A stretch of 64,000 bases of DNA from SZUA-430 sp034440355 (GTDB taxonomy: Bacteria > Pseudomonadota > Alphaproteobacteria > Micropepsales > Micropepsaceae), in contig JAWXBY010000158.1 of assembly GCA_034440355.1 (NCBI GenBank), forward strand, positions 1-64,000, written 5' to 3'. Within the stretch, counting starts at the first letter, position 1, and each line of letters begins with the position of its first letter. This document shows positions 32,740 through 41,592 of this stretch, piece by piece. The notes under the pieces are model-generated. The model was not told the origin of the DNA. It did no database searches and was given only the letters and a program-made list of their open reading frames with translations. A program made the translations under genes and the position numbers.

Positions 32740-33141
32740 TCAGAGGACCAGCTGCGTTTGCGTAACCACCGCGACGAGTTTGCCGTCGGGGCGGGTGATG
32801 CGGGTCTGCCAGACTTGGGTTTTGCCGCCGCGGTGGATCGGCGTCGTCGTGCCGCGCACGGTGATGCCGGACGGCGCACCGCCGATGAAGTTGGTTTTGC
32901 TTTCGATTGTGGTCGTGCCCTTGGCACCTTCGGGCAAGTTCATCACCGTCGCGACGGCGCCCGCCGTGTCGGCCAACGCCATCGCAGCGCCGCCGTGGAG
33001 GGTGGGCATCGGGGCGGTGCAGAGATCGGGGCGGACTTCGAGTTCGACGACCACCTCGTCCTTCGTGATGGACACGAAGCGCACGCCCATCAGCTTGGCG
33101 AAGGGCAGCGGGTTGTCGTTCATTTGTTCAGCGGTGAGCAT
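32740..33141 (-). CDS. PaaI/YbgC-type hotdog-fold thioesterase
   Basis: A 133-residue acyl-CoA thioesterase-like protein. PMPTLHGGAAMALADTAGA is the PaaI motif, with the HGG turn and the catalytic Asp in ALADT. The C-terminal sheet ends VVTQTQLVL. Such proteins hydrolyse aryl- or acyl-CoA and recycle CoA. SD GAGAGG is 6 bases before the ATG. It is the first gene of a pair with the VOC protein. Confidence 0.88.
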   Translation of the reverse strand: MLTAEQMNDNPLPFAKLMGVRFVSITKDEVVVELEVRPDLCTAPMPTLHGGAAMALADTAGAVATVMNLPEGAKGTTTIESKTNFIGGAPSGITVRGTTTPIHRGGKTQVWQTRITRPDGKLVAVVTQTQLVL

Positions 33142-33236
33142 GATAACCTCTCAATATCGGCGGCTCGACCTACCATACGACGTTCGGCGGAGACGACTAC
33201 CTGCGAGGTAATGTTCGTACCGCTCGCAACGCTCGC

Positions 33237-33563
33237 TTATGCTCTGCCCCGCCACGCCAGCCAAAGCCCCATCGCGGTCCACAGAGTTATCGGCGCCACC
33301 CACCAGATCGGGCCTTCACACTGAGAGATGAGTTCAAAAACCTCAGGCCCAATCATCGGGCTCCTACAGGCAGAATTTCCAAACGGGGTCGGGACCAACA
33401 CCCAGGTCACGAAGGTGTGAAAGGCGGCGAGCGATAGCAACACGGCTGCTAAAGGGGTGTTTCGAGCCGACCTCATACTGATGAGGACCGCAATGATTGA
33501 AATTGCGACCGCCACCGGCCCGGCGAGCAACAGAATGTGCTGAATTTCGGGCGATACGGTCAC
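33237..33563 (-). CDS. Small membrane protein, three transmembrane segments
   Basis: A 108-residue protein that starts with GTG at 33563, 5 bases after the stop of the GST gene on the same strand. Hydrophobic segments lie at about 8-29, 38-57 and 87-104. Two Cys (NSACRSP and ISQCEGP) lie in the last loop and could pair. No family is recognised. Confidence 0.6.
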   Translation of the reverse strand: MTVSPEIQHILLLAGPVAVAISIIAVLISMRSARNTPLAAVLLSLAAFHTFVTWVLVPTPFGNSACRSPMIGPEVFELISQCEGPIWWVAPITLWTAMGLWLAWRGRA

Positions 33564-33568
33564 GATGA

Positions 33569-34180
33569 CTACTCGCGCATCGCCCGTGCGCGTTTGGCGG
33601 CGGGCCGGTCCCAGCAGCGTTTGAGCCATTGGTCGAGGTGGGGTTTGCCCGTCAGGTCGACGAAGAGCAGGCGGTAGAGGACGGCGGCGACGTTGAGGTC
33701 GGCGACGGTGAACGCATCCGGGTCGGCGAGGTATTGGTGTTTGCCGCATTCGCCGTCGAGAACTTGCAACGGCCATTCAAGTTCTTCGCGCGCGGCGAAG
33801 GCTGCCTTCACGTTGCGCTGTTCGACGGGCAGGCTCGTCGTATTGATGACCCATTGCACGACTTGGCGGTCGACTTCGTGGGCGGCCCAGAAGCTCCACT
33901 GCAGCGCCTTCGCTTCGCCTTGCGGCGTCGCGGGTTGAAGCTTGCCGTGTTTCTTGGCGAGATAAAGGTTGATCGCCATCGACTCCGACAGTTTGAAGCC
34001 GTCGTCGTCGATTGCCGGGATGTGGCCCGCAGGATTAATCTTCAGGAAGTCGGGCGTGCGCGTGCCGCCGGCTTGCGACGACAGGTCGACGTGATCGTAA
34101 GGGAGCCCGAGTTCTTCTAGCATCCAGAGGGTGCGCAAGGTGCGCGAGCGAGCGTAGCCGTAGACTCTGAGTTTGGACAT
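33569..34180 (-). CDS. Glutathione S-transferase family protein
   Basis: A 203-residue GST. MSKLRVYGYARSRTLRTLWMLEELGLPY gives the thioredoxin-like domain with Ser/Arg at the catalytic turn, INPAGHIPAIDDDGFKLSESMAI the cis-Pro and Glu-Ser glutathione-binding motif, and DAFTVADLNVAAVL the C-terminal helical capping motif. The ATG at 34180 starts the domain directly. It follows sodC by 5 bases and precedes a small membrane protein by 5 bases, so these three form an oxidative-stress operon. Confidence 0.9.
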   Translation of the reverse strand: MSKLRVYGYARSRTLRTLWMLEELGLPYDHVDLSSQAGGTRTPDFLKINPAGHIPAIDDDGFKLSESMAINLYLAKKHGKLQPATPQGEAKALQWSFWAAHEVDRQVVQWVINTTSLPVEQRNVKAAFAAREELEWPLQVLDGECGKHQYLADPDAFTVADLNVAAVLYRLLFVDLTGKPHLDQWLKRCWDRPAAKRARAMRE

Positions 34181-34185
34181 GTGGG

Positions 34186-34812
34186 TTACCGGCTCGCCAC
34201 GACGCCGCAAGCGATGCGCGTGCCGCCGCCGCCGAGGGGCTTGGGTTGGTCGCTATAGTTGTCGCCACCTTCATGGATCATGAGGGCGTGACCGCGTAGA
34301 TCATCGACGCCAAGGCGCAGGACGAACATCATTTCCGTCGCGTTGCCTTCCTTGTCGACTTTCAGGACCGGAAGGTCGCCGCGGTGGCCGTCGCCGCCCG
34401 GCCCGAGGTGTTTACCGGTCGCTTTCGGATCGTGGTGGCTGCCGGCTGCGAGGGCGGCTTCCTTCTTGCCGTCCTTTTCGCCTGGACCGCAGTCGGGCTT
34501 TTCGTGGATGTGGAAGCCGTGTTCGCCGGGCGGCAGGCCGCCGAGCGCTGGTTCGATGCGCAGACCCTTGCGCGTGTTCTCGAACATCAGCGTGCCGATT
34601 TCCGCGCCGATGCCTTTCGCGTCGACTTTGTACATCGTGACGACGAGCTGATTTCCCGTCGTGCGCTGGCTGTCGCCTCCAACACCGACGCTGGTCGATG
34701 CGCCGACGCCGACATTGCCGGAACCGCCGCCGACTCCAACGCCGACGGACATGCCGGAACAGCAGGCGAGAAGCGGCAGCGCCGCGATCGACGAGACGAG
34801 AATGTTGCGCAT
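34186..34812 (-). CDS. sodC: Cu/Zn superoxide dismutase, lipoprotein
   Basis: A 208-residue periplasmic enzyme that converts superoxide to peroxide and oxygen. The signal ends in a lipobox (LPLLAC), followed by a Gly/Val/Ser-rich spacer. Copper and zinc ligands are visible in GFHIHE, GSHHDP, DGHRGDLP and HALMIHEGGDNYSD; the C-terminal GGGGTRIACG has the Cys that pairs with the Cys in KPDCGPGE. The catalytic Arg is in TRIACG. It starts at the ATG at 34812. The GST and a small membrane protein follow directly. Confidence 0.93.
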   Translation of the reverse strand: MRNILVSSIAALPLLACCSGMSVGVGVGGGSGNVGVGASTSVGVGGDSQRTTGNQLVVTMYKVDAKGIGAEIGTLMFENTRKGLRIEPALGGLPPGEHGFHIHEKPDCGPGEKDGKKEAALAAGSHHDPKATGKHLGPGGDGHRGDLPVLKVDKEGNATEMMFVLRLGVDDLRGHALMIHEGGDNYSDQPKPLGGGGTRIACGVVASR

Positions 34813-34829
34813 CAAGGGTCTCCTGAGTC

Positions 34830-37226
34830 TCAGTTTGCTACACGCAGATGCCGGATCGGACGGCCGGGCGCAATGGCTTGTGCGGCGCGGATGATCGCAT
34901 TCGCGTCGATACCGTAGTGCTTATAAAGTTCCGCGAGCGAGCCGGTCTGGCCGAAATGTTCGACGCCGAGGCCGCGCACGCGATGGCCGTGGACGGAACC
35001 CAGCCACGAGAGCGCTGCTGGATGACCGTCAAGGACTGTGACCAGTGCACAGTCGGGTGGGATTTCGCCGAGCAGGCGTTCGATGTGCGAGCGCGCGCCG
35101 ACGAGGCCGCGTTCGCGCGCGCGCTGGGCTGCAGTCCAACCGGCGTTGAGGCGGTCGGCGGATGTCACTGCGAGCAGACCGACGTCGCGGCGATCTTCGG
35201 CCATGAGGCCGACCGCCTCGATCGCTTCGGGAGCGATGGCGCCCATGTAGGCGACGACGACTTGCGCGTTGGCGCCGGGTTTGCGGAGCCAATACGCGCC
35301 GTCGATGACGCCTTGCGCGGTGTCTTCGGTCATTTCGCGTTTGGGCTGTTCGATCGGGCGGGTCGAGAGGCGCAGGTAGACCGATCCGCCCGTTTGGTCG
35401 CGCAGCCAGGTACGTTCGTCCGCGTCGCCATCGCCGTCGCGCTGGATATAGTCCATGGCGAAGCGCAGCATCACAGCGAGTTCGTCGACATAGGCAGGCT
35501 CGAACGCGCAGAGGCCGTCTTGCGACATGCCGATGAGGGGCTGGGCGATTGATTGGTGTGCACCGCCCTCTCCCGCCAGCGTGATGCCGGATGGCGTGGC
35601 GACGACGATGAAGCGTGCGTCTTGGTAGCAGGCGTAGTTCAGCGCATCGAGGCCGCGGGCGATGAAGGGATCGTAGAGCGTGCCCACCGGAATCAGGCGC
35701 TCGCCGTTGATCGTGTGCGAGAGGCCGAGGGCTGAGAGCAGAATGAAGAGATTCATCTCGGCGATGCCGAGTTCGATGTGCTGACCCTTGGGGCCGAATT
35801 CCCAGTTGAAGGTCGAGGGGATACGTTCTTTCTTGAACGTGTCCGCCATCGTTTCGCGGGCGAAGAGGCCGCGGCGGTTGACCCAAGCACCGAGGTTGGT
35901 CGAGACGGTGACGTCCGGCGAGCAGGTGACGATGCGTTCGGCCAGTTCGGTTTTCTCGCGGCCGATTTCGTTCATCAGGTTGCCGAAGCCGGCTTGAGTC
36001 GATGCCTCGGCCGCAATCGGCACCTTCAGCACGGCGGGCACGTCGATATGCGGGGCGGTGAAGCGGCGGCGGCCTTGGCTTGCGAACGGGACTTGGGCGA
36101 GGAAGTCGGTCAGATTCTTTTCGGGGATCGAGAGACCTTCGAACTTGTCCCACTCGTAGCCTTCGCGAACCTTCATCTGGTCGCGCAGCGCCTGCATCTG
36201 GGTCGGCGTCATCAGGCCAGCGTGGTTGTCTTTGTGTCCCTGTAACGGCAGGCCGTAGCCTTTGATCGTGTAGGCGATGAAGCAGGTGGGGCGGTCGTGG
36301 TCGATGCGTTCGAAGGCATCGATCAAGTGCGGTAGGTCGTGGCCGCCGAGGTTCGTCATCAACTTCGCGAGTTCGGCGTCGGTGCGTTTTTCGATGAGCT
36401 TCGTCACCGGGCCTTGATCGCCGATGTCGTCCAGCAGGCGTTTGCGCCACGCGGCGCCGCCTTGGTAGGTGAGCGCCGAGTAGAGTTGGTTCGGCGTCGC
36501 GTCGATCCAGTCGCGTAGTTTTTCGCCACCGGGTTCCTTGAACGCGGCTTCGAGCAGCGAGCCGTATTTCAGGATCACCACATCCCAGCCGAAGTTGCGG
36601 AACATGCTTTCGAAGCGCGACCACAGGCCTTCGCGAATGACGGCGTCGAGGCTTTGGCGGTTGTAGTCGACGATCCACCAGGTGTTGCGGACGCCGTGCT
36701 TCCAGCCTTCGAGCAGAGCTTCGAAGATGTTGCCTTCGTCCATCTCCGCGTCGCCGATCAATGCCACCATGCGGCCTTCAGGTTTGTCCTTCGCCCAGCC
36801 GTGCGCGTGGACGTAATCCTGCACGAGCGACGAGAAGAGCGTTTGCGCGACCCCAAGGCCCACTGACCCCGTCGAGAAGTCGACGTCGTCGACGTCCTTT
36901 GTGCGCGACGGATAGCTCTGCGCGCCTTTGTAGCCGCGGAAGTTCTGCAGCTTATCGAGCGTCTGGTGGCCGAGGAGATATTGGATGGCGTGGAAGTTCG
37001 GGCTCGCGTGCGGTTTCACGGCGACGCGGTCTTGCGGACGGAGAACGCTGAAGTAAAGCGCGGTCATGATGGTCGCGAGCGAGGCCGACGACGCTTGGTG
37101 GCCGCCGACCTTCAGGCCGTCGTCGTTGTCGCGGAGGTGGTTGGCATTATGGATCGTCCAGCTCGCCAGCCACAGGATTTTGCGTTCCAGTTCGGCAAGC
37201 GTCTTCAGTAACTCGGCGCGGGGCAT
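34830..37226 (-). CDS. AceE-like transketolase / 2-oxoacid dehydrogenase E1 (ThDP-dependent)
   Basis: A 798-residue ThDP enzyme that resembles homodimeric pyruvate dehydrogenase E1 (COG2609). Motifs: HASPNFHAIQYLLG, the ThDP/Mg2+ motif GDAEMDEGN..., NRQSLD, and in the pyrimidine domain FGPKGQHIELGIAEMN (catalytic Glu). No E2 or E3 genes are close and no lipoyl domain is fused, so it may act as a transketolase or 2-oxoacid enzyme on its own; the substrate is open. The ATG at 37226 has GAGAG 5 bases before it; the upstream open frame is not conserved-looking. It is downstream of a lipoprotein gene, with a 98-base gap. Confidence 0.85.
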   Translation of the reverse strand: MPRAELLKTLAELERKILWLASWTIHNANHLRDNDDGLKVGGHQASSASLATIMTALYFSVLRPQDRVAVKPHASPNFHAIQYLLGHQTLDKLQNFRGYKGAQSYPSRTKDVDDVDFSTGSVGLGVAQTLFSSLVQDYVHAHGWAKDKPEGRMVALIGDAEMDEGNIFEALLEGWKHGVRNTWWIVDYNRQSLDAVIREGLWSRFESMFRNFGWDVVILKYGSLLEAAFKEPGGEKLRDWIDATPNQLYSALTYQGGAAWRKRLLDDIGDQGPVTKLIEKRTDAELAKLMTNLGGHDLPHLIDAFERIDHDRPTCFIAYTIKGYGLPLQGHKDNHAGLMTPTQMQALRDQMKVREGYEWDKFEGLSIPEKNLTDFLAQVPFASQGRRRFTAPHIDVPAVLKVPIAAEASTQAGFGNLMNEIGREKTELAERIVTCSPDVTVSTNLGAWVNRRGLFARETMADTFKKERIPSTFNWEFGPKGQHIELGIAEMNLFILLSALGLSHTINGERLIPVGTLYDPFIARGLDALNYACYQDARFIVVATPSGITLAGEGGAHQSIAQPLIGMSQDGLCAFEPAYVDELAVMLRFAMDYIQRDGDGDADERTWLRDQTGGSVYLRLSTRPIEQPKREMTEDTAQGVIDGAYWLRKPGANAQVVVAYMGAIAPEAIEAVGLMAEDRRDVGLLAVTSADRLNAGWTAAQRARERGLVGARSHIERLLGEIPPDCALVTVLDGHPAALSWLGSVHGHRVRGLGVEHFGQTGSLAELYKHYGIDANAIIRAAQAIAPGRPIRHLRVAN

Positions 37227-37324
37227 TGCACTCTCGGGTTCGGTTAGCGCGCGGACTATAGCGGTGTGGATAGGCGTCCACACCCGTTGTTTTTGCGCCA
37301 GAACGCGAGAGGCGATGTCGGGTT

Positions 37325-38410
37325 CTAAAGCGGCGATGCGTTTGCGGAGGCGACGACGGTGAGCGAGTCCCATTTGCCGGCCATCACCGCGAGGACGACG
37401 CCGGCGGTGTCGTTAACGGCGTCGGCGAGTTCGGCGCGAATGGTGCCTTCACGGATGCGGTTGGTCCAAAGATCCGGGCGCGATTTCACTTGGCGGAACC
37501 AGTAGGTCAGTGCCTTCGCGGCGCGCGCGTGGTCGGCCTTCGAGAAGTCGACGATGAGCGGGTCGCGCGCTGCCTCGCCGTCGGCGCCGGATGACGGCCA
37601 TGTGATGAGGAGTGGGCCGGAGAGTTCGGCGACGCCCGCCTTGGCGGCGAGCGTGCGCGCGAGTCGGTAGTCGTACCACGCGATGAGGTCGTCGCAGTTA
37701 CGCTCGGCGAAGGCTTGCTTGATCTCGTAGGACTCGCGCGAGCCGACAACGGGCCAATATGTGGCGAGCACATCGCGCGGGGCGGAGGCGGATACTGCGC
37801 CCGGCGTCATGAAGTCCATCGTCGCCAAGACGGTCGTGCAGAAGTCTTTCTGTGCGCGCTTGTCTTCTGCGGTCACCGCGGCCTTGGACATCAGAACGAA
37901 ACCGAAAGCGCGCTGTGTGTCGATCTGCGTGCGCGATTGTTGGTAGTAGCTCAGCACCTTCGCGCCGCTGTGTCCCCGCAGCGGCGGATCGCCGGCGGCG
38001 GCGGGCGGCATGGCGCTGGGCGCGCTCGGCGCCGGGTCATGCATCGGTGGGCCGTAGTTCGGCGGCGGTGCGCCGCTGCCGTGGGACATGTCGGGCGGTG
38101 GGCCGCTCCCGCCTGCAGGGTCGGGTGCGCCAGCGCCCGGGGCGATGTCGTATCCGTGGCCGTCGTCACCGTAGGCCTCCACGGGCACTGGAGCGGGCGG
38201 CTCAGCGGACATCGCAGGCGGCGGGGCTTCGACTGCCGCTGGAGGCGGCGCGGCGGCGGACGGCGCTTCTGCAACTTCGGTCGGCTCAGGTGCGGTTGCG
38301 GAGTCCGATGCCGGCGCCGACGAACTGCTTTCAGGAGCGGGCGAACAGCTTACCGCGATAAGCGCGACGGCGCCGACGAGAAACATCAGGCCCGGTTTGA
38401 ATCCGCGCAT
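37325..38410 (-). CDS. Lipoprotein of unknown function with Pro/Ala-rich linker
   Basis: A 361-residue protein whose signal ends in a lipobox (LIAVSC). Residues about 25-150 are a Pro/Ala/Gly/Ser-rich, flexible stretch, probably spanning the periplasm. The C-terminal 210 residues are a folded, mostly helical domain (VLSYYQQSRTQIDTQRAFGF...AKALTYWFRQVKSRPDLW) of no recognised family with one Cys pair (DFCTTV, RNCDDL). The ATG at 38410 is used; a GTG two codons earlier is possible. Confidence 0.65.
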   Translation of the reverse strand: MRGFKPGLMFLVGAVALIAVSCSPAPESSSSAPASDSATAPEPTEVAEAPSAAAPPPAAVEAPPPAMSAEPPAPVPVEAYGDDGHGYDIAPGAGAPDPAGGSGPPPDMSHGSGAPPPNYGPPMHDPAPSAPSAMPPAAAGDPPLRGHSGAKVLSYYQQSRTQIDTQRAFGFVLMSKAAVTAEDKRAQKDFCTTVLATMDFMTPGAVSASAPRDVLATYWPVVGSRESYEIKQAFAERNCDDLIAWYDYRLARTLAAKAGVAELSGPLLITWPSSGADGEAARDPLIVDFSKADHARAAKALTYWFRQVKSRPDLWTNRIREGTIRAELADAVNDTAGVVLAVMAGKWDSLTVVASANASPL

Positions 38411-38438
38411 CGGCACCCTCTTCTTCTTGTTGGTCGTG

Positions 38439-38630
38439 TCAGTCGGTCGTCTTGCGGCGGGTCGGGATGAAGGCCGCCGCCATGTTGAAGAGCGCCAGGA
38501 ACAGCACGAACATCAGCGCGATGCCGGCCGGACTCAGCGTTTCGAGATACCAGTTCGCCGCGATGGTCGACGGGATCGCACCGGCGGTCGCGAGGCCGTG
38601 CTTCAGAGCGAAATCGGTCGGACTAGCCAT
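38439..38630 (-). CDS. Small membrane protein
   Basis: A 63-residue protein with an N-terminal amphipathic or hydrophobic stretch and one clear transmembrane segment (about 33-54) followed by a charged tail (IPTRRKTTD). ACAGG precedes the ATG at 38630. No family is recognised. It lies 28 bases upstream of the lipoprotein gene on the same strand and is divergent from ndh. Confidence 0.5.
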   Translation of the reverse strand: MASPTDFALKHGLATAGAIPSTIAANWYLETLSPAGIALMFVLFLALFNMAAAFIPTRRKTTD

Positions 38631-38836
38631 GTGTGCACCTGTGCCTTGAGGCGGATTGAGAGAATCACCTGCAAAGGATGGGGGAACGGGTGATTCGACG
38701 CAATGTCGGCGCCTCACCTGCGCCACTCGATTCTGCGCGGAAATTCGGCGTTTTTGCGCGGCAGCGAAGCCACAGATTGGGCTTGGTCCACAGCGCGGAT
38801 TGCTCCTATATCCACGCGCGAAAGAGAGCCGTCTCC

Positions 38837-40129
38837 ATGAACGAATCCGCACTGCCCCGTGTCGTTATTGTCGGCGCCGGATTTGGCGGGCTTGCGGCGG
38901 CCAAGGCCTTGGCGCGCGCGCCGGTCGATCTGACCGTCATCGACCGCTGCAATTATCATCTGTTTCAGCCGCTGCTCTATCAGGTGGCGACGGCGTCGCT
39001 GTCGCCTGGAGAGATCGCTCAGCCCATCCGCAGCATTTTGCGCGGGCAACGCAACGCACGCGTCGTTCTCGACGAGGTGACGAGCGTCGACGGCGCGCGC
39101 AAGGCGGTACGCCTGTCGGGCGGGGACAGTGTGCCTTACGACTATCTGCTGATCGCGACCGGCGCGCGGCACAGCTATTTCGGCAAGGATCAATGGGAGG
39201 CGGTTGCGCCGGGCATCAAGACCGTCGACGACGCGACGCGTTTGCGGGCGAAGATATTGCTCGCGTTCGAACACGCGGAAGGTGAGACGGATCCGGCCAA
39301 GCGCGAGGCACTGCTGACGTTCGTGATCGTGGGTGGCGGGCCGACGGGGGTGGAAATGGCGGGCGCGATTGCGGAATTGGCGCGGCGGGCGATCGTCGCC
39401 GACTTCCGTTCGATCATGCCGGAGAGTTCACGGATCGTCTTGGTCGAAGCCGGGCCGCGCTTGCTGCCGAGTTTTCCGGAGTCGCTGTCGAACGAGGCGA
39501 AGAGGTCGCTCGAGAGGATGGGCGTCGAGGTTCGCTTGGGCCATGCCGTCACCGATATTACCGGCGATCGCGTGATGATCGGCGCAACGGCGCTGCCCGC
39601 GAAGACCGTGATTTGGGCGGCGGGTGTTCGGGCCTCCGCCGCGAGCGAATGGTTGAAGGCGCCGAGTGACCGCGCCGGGCGCGTGATCGTGAACGACGAC
39701 TTCTCTGTACCGGGGCATGAGAACGTGTTCGTGGTCGGCGATACGGCGGCGTTCAACGGCCCGGATGGGAAGATGTTGCCCGGTGTCGCGCCGGCGGCGA
39801 AGCAGGCCGGCGCTTATGTGGCGCACGTGATCGACGCGAAGGTGCGCGGGCGCGCCCTGCCCCGCCCGTTCCGTTACGCCGACTATGGCAATCTGGCGAC
39901 CATCGGGCACTCAAAGGCGGTGGTCGATTTCGGGTGGGCGCGATTCAGAGGCTTGTTCGCGTGGCTGCTGTGGTCGGTCGTCCACGTCTATTTCCTGATC
40001 GGATTTCGCAATCGCTTCATCGTCGCCTTGAGTTGGGCGTGGTCGTATCTGACGTATCAGCGCGGCGTGCGTTTGATCACCGGGTCGCCCGATCGCGGCA
40101 CGAGAGACCGGATCAGCGACGCCGCTTGA
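38837..40129 (+). CDS. ndh: Type II NADH:quinone oxidoreductase (NDH-2)
   Basis: A 430-residue membrane-associated flavoprotein that passes electrons from NADH to quinone without pumping protons. VVIVGAGFGGLAAAKAL binds FAD; NYHLFQPLLYQVATASLSPGEIA is the NDH-2 signature; FVIVGGGPTGVEMAGAIAEL binds NADH; GDTAAF and APAAKQAG close the FAD site. The C-terminal membrane-binding segment is visible as WLLWSVVHVYFLIGFRNRFIV. The start at 38837 gives the FAD strand directly. Confidence 0.93.
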   Translation: MNESALPRVVIVGAGFGGLAAAKALARAPVDLTVIDRCNYHLFQPLLYQVATASLSPGEIAQPIRSILRGQRNARVVLDEVTSVDGARKAVRLSGGDSVPYDYLLIATGARHSYFGKDQWEAVAPGIKTVDDATRLRAKILLAFEHAEGETDPAKREALLTFVIVGGGPTGVEMAGAIAELARRAIVADFRSIMPESSRIVLVEAGPRLLPSFPESLSNEAKRSLERMGVEVRLGHAVTDITGDRVMIGATALPAKTVIWAAGVRASAASEWLKAPSDRAGRVIVNDDFSVPGHENVFVVGDTAAFNGPDGKMLPGVAPAAKQAGAYVAHVIDAKVRGRALPRPFRYADYGNLATIGHSKAVVDFGWARFRGLFAWLLWSVVHVYFLIGFRNRFIVALSWAWSYLTYQRGVRLITGSPDRGTRDRISDAA

Positions 40130-40486
40130 TCATTGTGTCCCCGCTTTCTCACCCTATTCGGCCGCCGGAGAGGCCCGCGCCGAAGCTTGGCTAGGTCGCT
40201 CGAAAGTCGCGATTCGCGAGTATTTCTGCGGCTTCCCGGAGTCGTTGTGTCGCCGGAACTGTCCGTATCCCTAATGGGGTACCCCCTAGGAGGCGATTCC
40301 TGCACGCAAAGCGAGCATCTTGCCGCGGATGACTATATTCCTGCGTCATCATGCGTCAGGCGACGAAATTTCTCGGCGGAATCTACGTTTTGCGCATTGA
40401 CCCCGGCGTTCACGCTGGTAACTAAACGCGCCAACTGGGGCGGCGCTGCCCCCTGCGCAGCGTCCTGGTTCAATAATGGGGTTCTC
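40130..40486. other. Non-coding stretch upstream of the OmpA-like gene
   Basis: About 357 bases between ndh and the OmpA-like gene. The long frame through this region, continuous with ompA, has no family features. A short GGGGTACCCCCTAGG patch and an AT-richer patch near 40330-40430 are visible; the latter is the most likely promoter region of the OmpA-like gene and would give a long 5' leader. I see no clear terminator for ndh. Confidence 0.4.
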
Positions 40487-41533
40487 ATGAAACTGAAAGC
40501 ACTTCTGCTCGGAACGGTCGCGGCCGTCTCGCTCGCAGCTCTCTCGCAGCAATCCGAAGCACGCAACAACGGCTGGTACATCGGCCTCGAAGGCGGCGCG
40601 AACTGGGGCGGCGACAACGACGCTCTCTACGGGTCGTTCACGAACGTCGGAACGACGGCGATCGACATCGACTACGACACCGGCTGGGCCGTTCTGGCGA
40701 CCGTCGGCTATGCGTTCGACAACAACTGGCGCCTCGAACTCGAAGGCGGCTATCGCAGCAACGACTGGGACGCGAAGACGACGTTCTTCGGCACCAGCCA
40801 ATGGAGCGGCGAAGTTCAGCAACTCTCGCTGATGGCGAACGTTCTCTATGACGTTCCGCTGACTGAGCGTTTGGACCTGACGTTCGGCATCGGCGCCGGC
40901 GCGGTGCATTCCGAATTCGAAGAAAACAACGTCGGCGACGACGACGATCTGAACTTCGCCTATCAAGGCATCGTCGGATTGTCCTATGCGGTGACCAACC
41001 GTCTCGACCTGACGCTGACGTATCGCTATCTGAACGTGAGCGAGCCGACCTACGATCTTCCGCATGTCGGTCACATCGACGCCTATGACCTCGACGACGT
41101 CGAGAACCACACGGTGTCGGTCGGCCTGCGTTACGACCTCTATGAGGACGAAGCGCCGATCGTGTCGCAGCCGCCGGTCGTTCCGCCGGAGCCGACTGCC
41201 GAGCCGAAGCAGTTCATCATCTATTTCGGTTTCAACAAGTGCAACATCACGCCGGAAGCCGACAAGGTGTTGAGCGAAGCCGCCGACGCCGCGAAGGCGG
41301 ACGGTTCGGCCAGCGTGCAGATCGTCGGTCACACGGACACTGTCGGTTCGGACGCCTACAACAACCGCCTGTCGAACTGCCGCGCGAATGCGGCGAAGTC
41401 GGGTCTGGTGTCGAAGGGCGTTTCGGCCGGATCGATCACTGCGTCGGGTCGTGGCGAGAGCGAATTGCTCGTCAAGACGGGCGACAACGTGAAAGAGCCG
41501 CAGAACCGCCGCGCAACGATCGATCTCGATTAG
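40487..41533 (+). CDS. OmpA-like outer-membrane protein with peptidoglycan-binding domain
   Basis: A 348-residue protein. A signal peptide (cleaved near SEA) precedes an eight-strand-type barrel (about 26-220, beginning NNGWYIGLEGGANWG), a Pro-rich linker (PPVVPPEPTAEP) and an OmpA/MotB domain (241-348): FIIYFGFNKCNITPEA, VGHTDTVGS, and PQNRRATI. It anchors the outer membrane to peptidoglycan. C252 and C298, the only two Cys, sit in conserved helices where other OmpA domains have Ser and Glu or Arg, and might form a disulfide. A strong terminator follows. Confidence 0.92.
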   Translation: MKLKALLLGTVAAVSLAALSQQSEARNNGWYIGLEGGANWGGDNDALYGSFTNVGTTAIDIDYDTGWAVLATVGYAFDNNWRLELEGGYRSNDWDAKTTFFGTSQWSGEVQQLSLMANVLYDVPLTERLDLTFGIGAGAVHSEFEENNVGDDDDLNFAYQGIVGLSYAVTNRLDLTLTYRYLNVSEPTYDLPHVGHIDAYDLDDVENHTVSVGLRYDLYEDEAPIVSQPPVVPPEPTAEPKQFIIYFGFNKCNITPEADKVLSEAADAAKADGSASVQIVGHTDTVGSDAYNNRLSNCRANAAKSGLVSKGVSAGSITASGRGESELLVKTGDNVKEPQNRRATIDLD

Positions 41534-41558
41534 TCTTCGCACGAGCGTTTGAGTTTGA

Positions 41559-41590
41559 GGGCGGTGCCGAGAGGCTCCGCCCTTTTTTTT
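41559..41590 (+). terminator. Rho-independent terminator of the OmpA-like gene
   Basis: Stem GGGCGGTGCC / GGCTCCGCCC (one T-T mismatch) with a GAGA loop, followed by eight T (41583-41590). It lies 25 bases after the stop of the OmpA-like gene and just before the stop of the convergent adenylate ligase. Confidence 0.9.
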
Positions 41591-41592
41591 GG

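Noticed and set aside
32716..33211. Plus-strand frames opposite the thioesterase
   Set aside because: Shadows of the hotdog-fold and VOC genes, which have complete motifs.
35029..36678. 549-codon open frame on the minus strand
   Set aside because: It is an alternative frame of the AceE-like gene, extremely Arg-rich and without domains.
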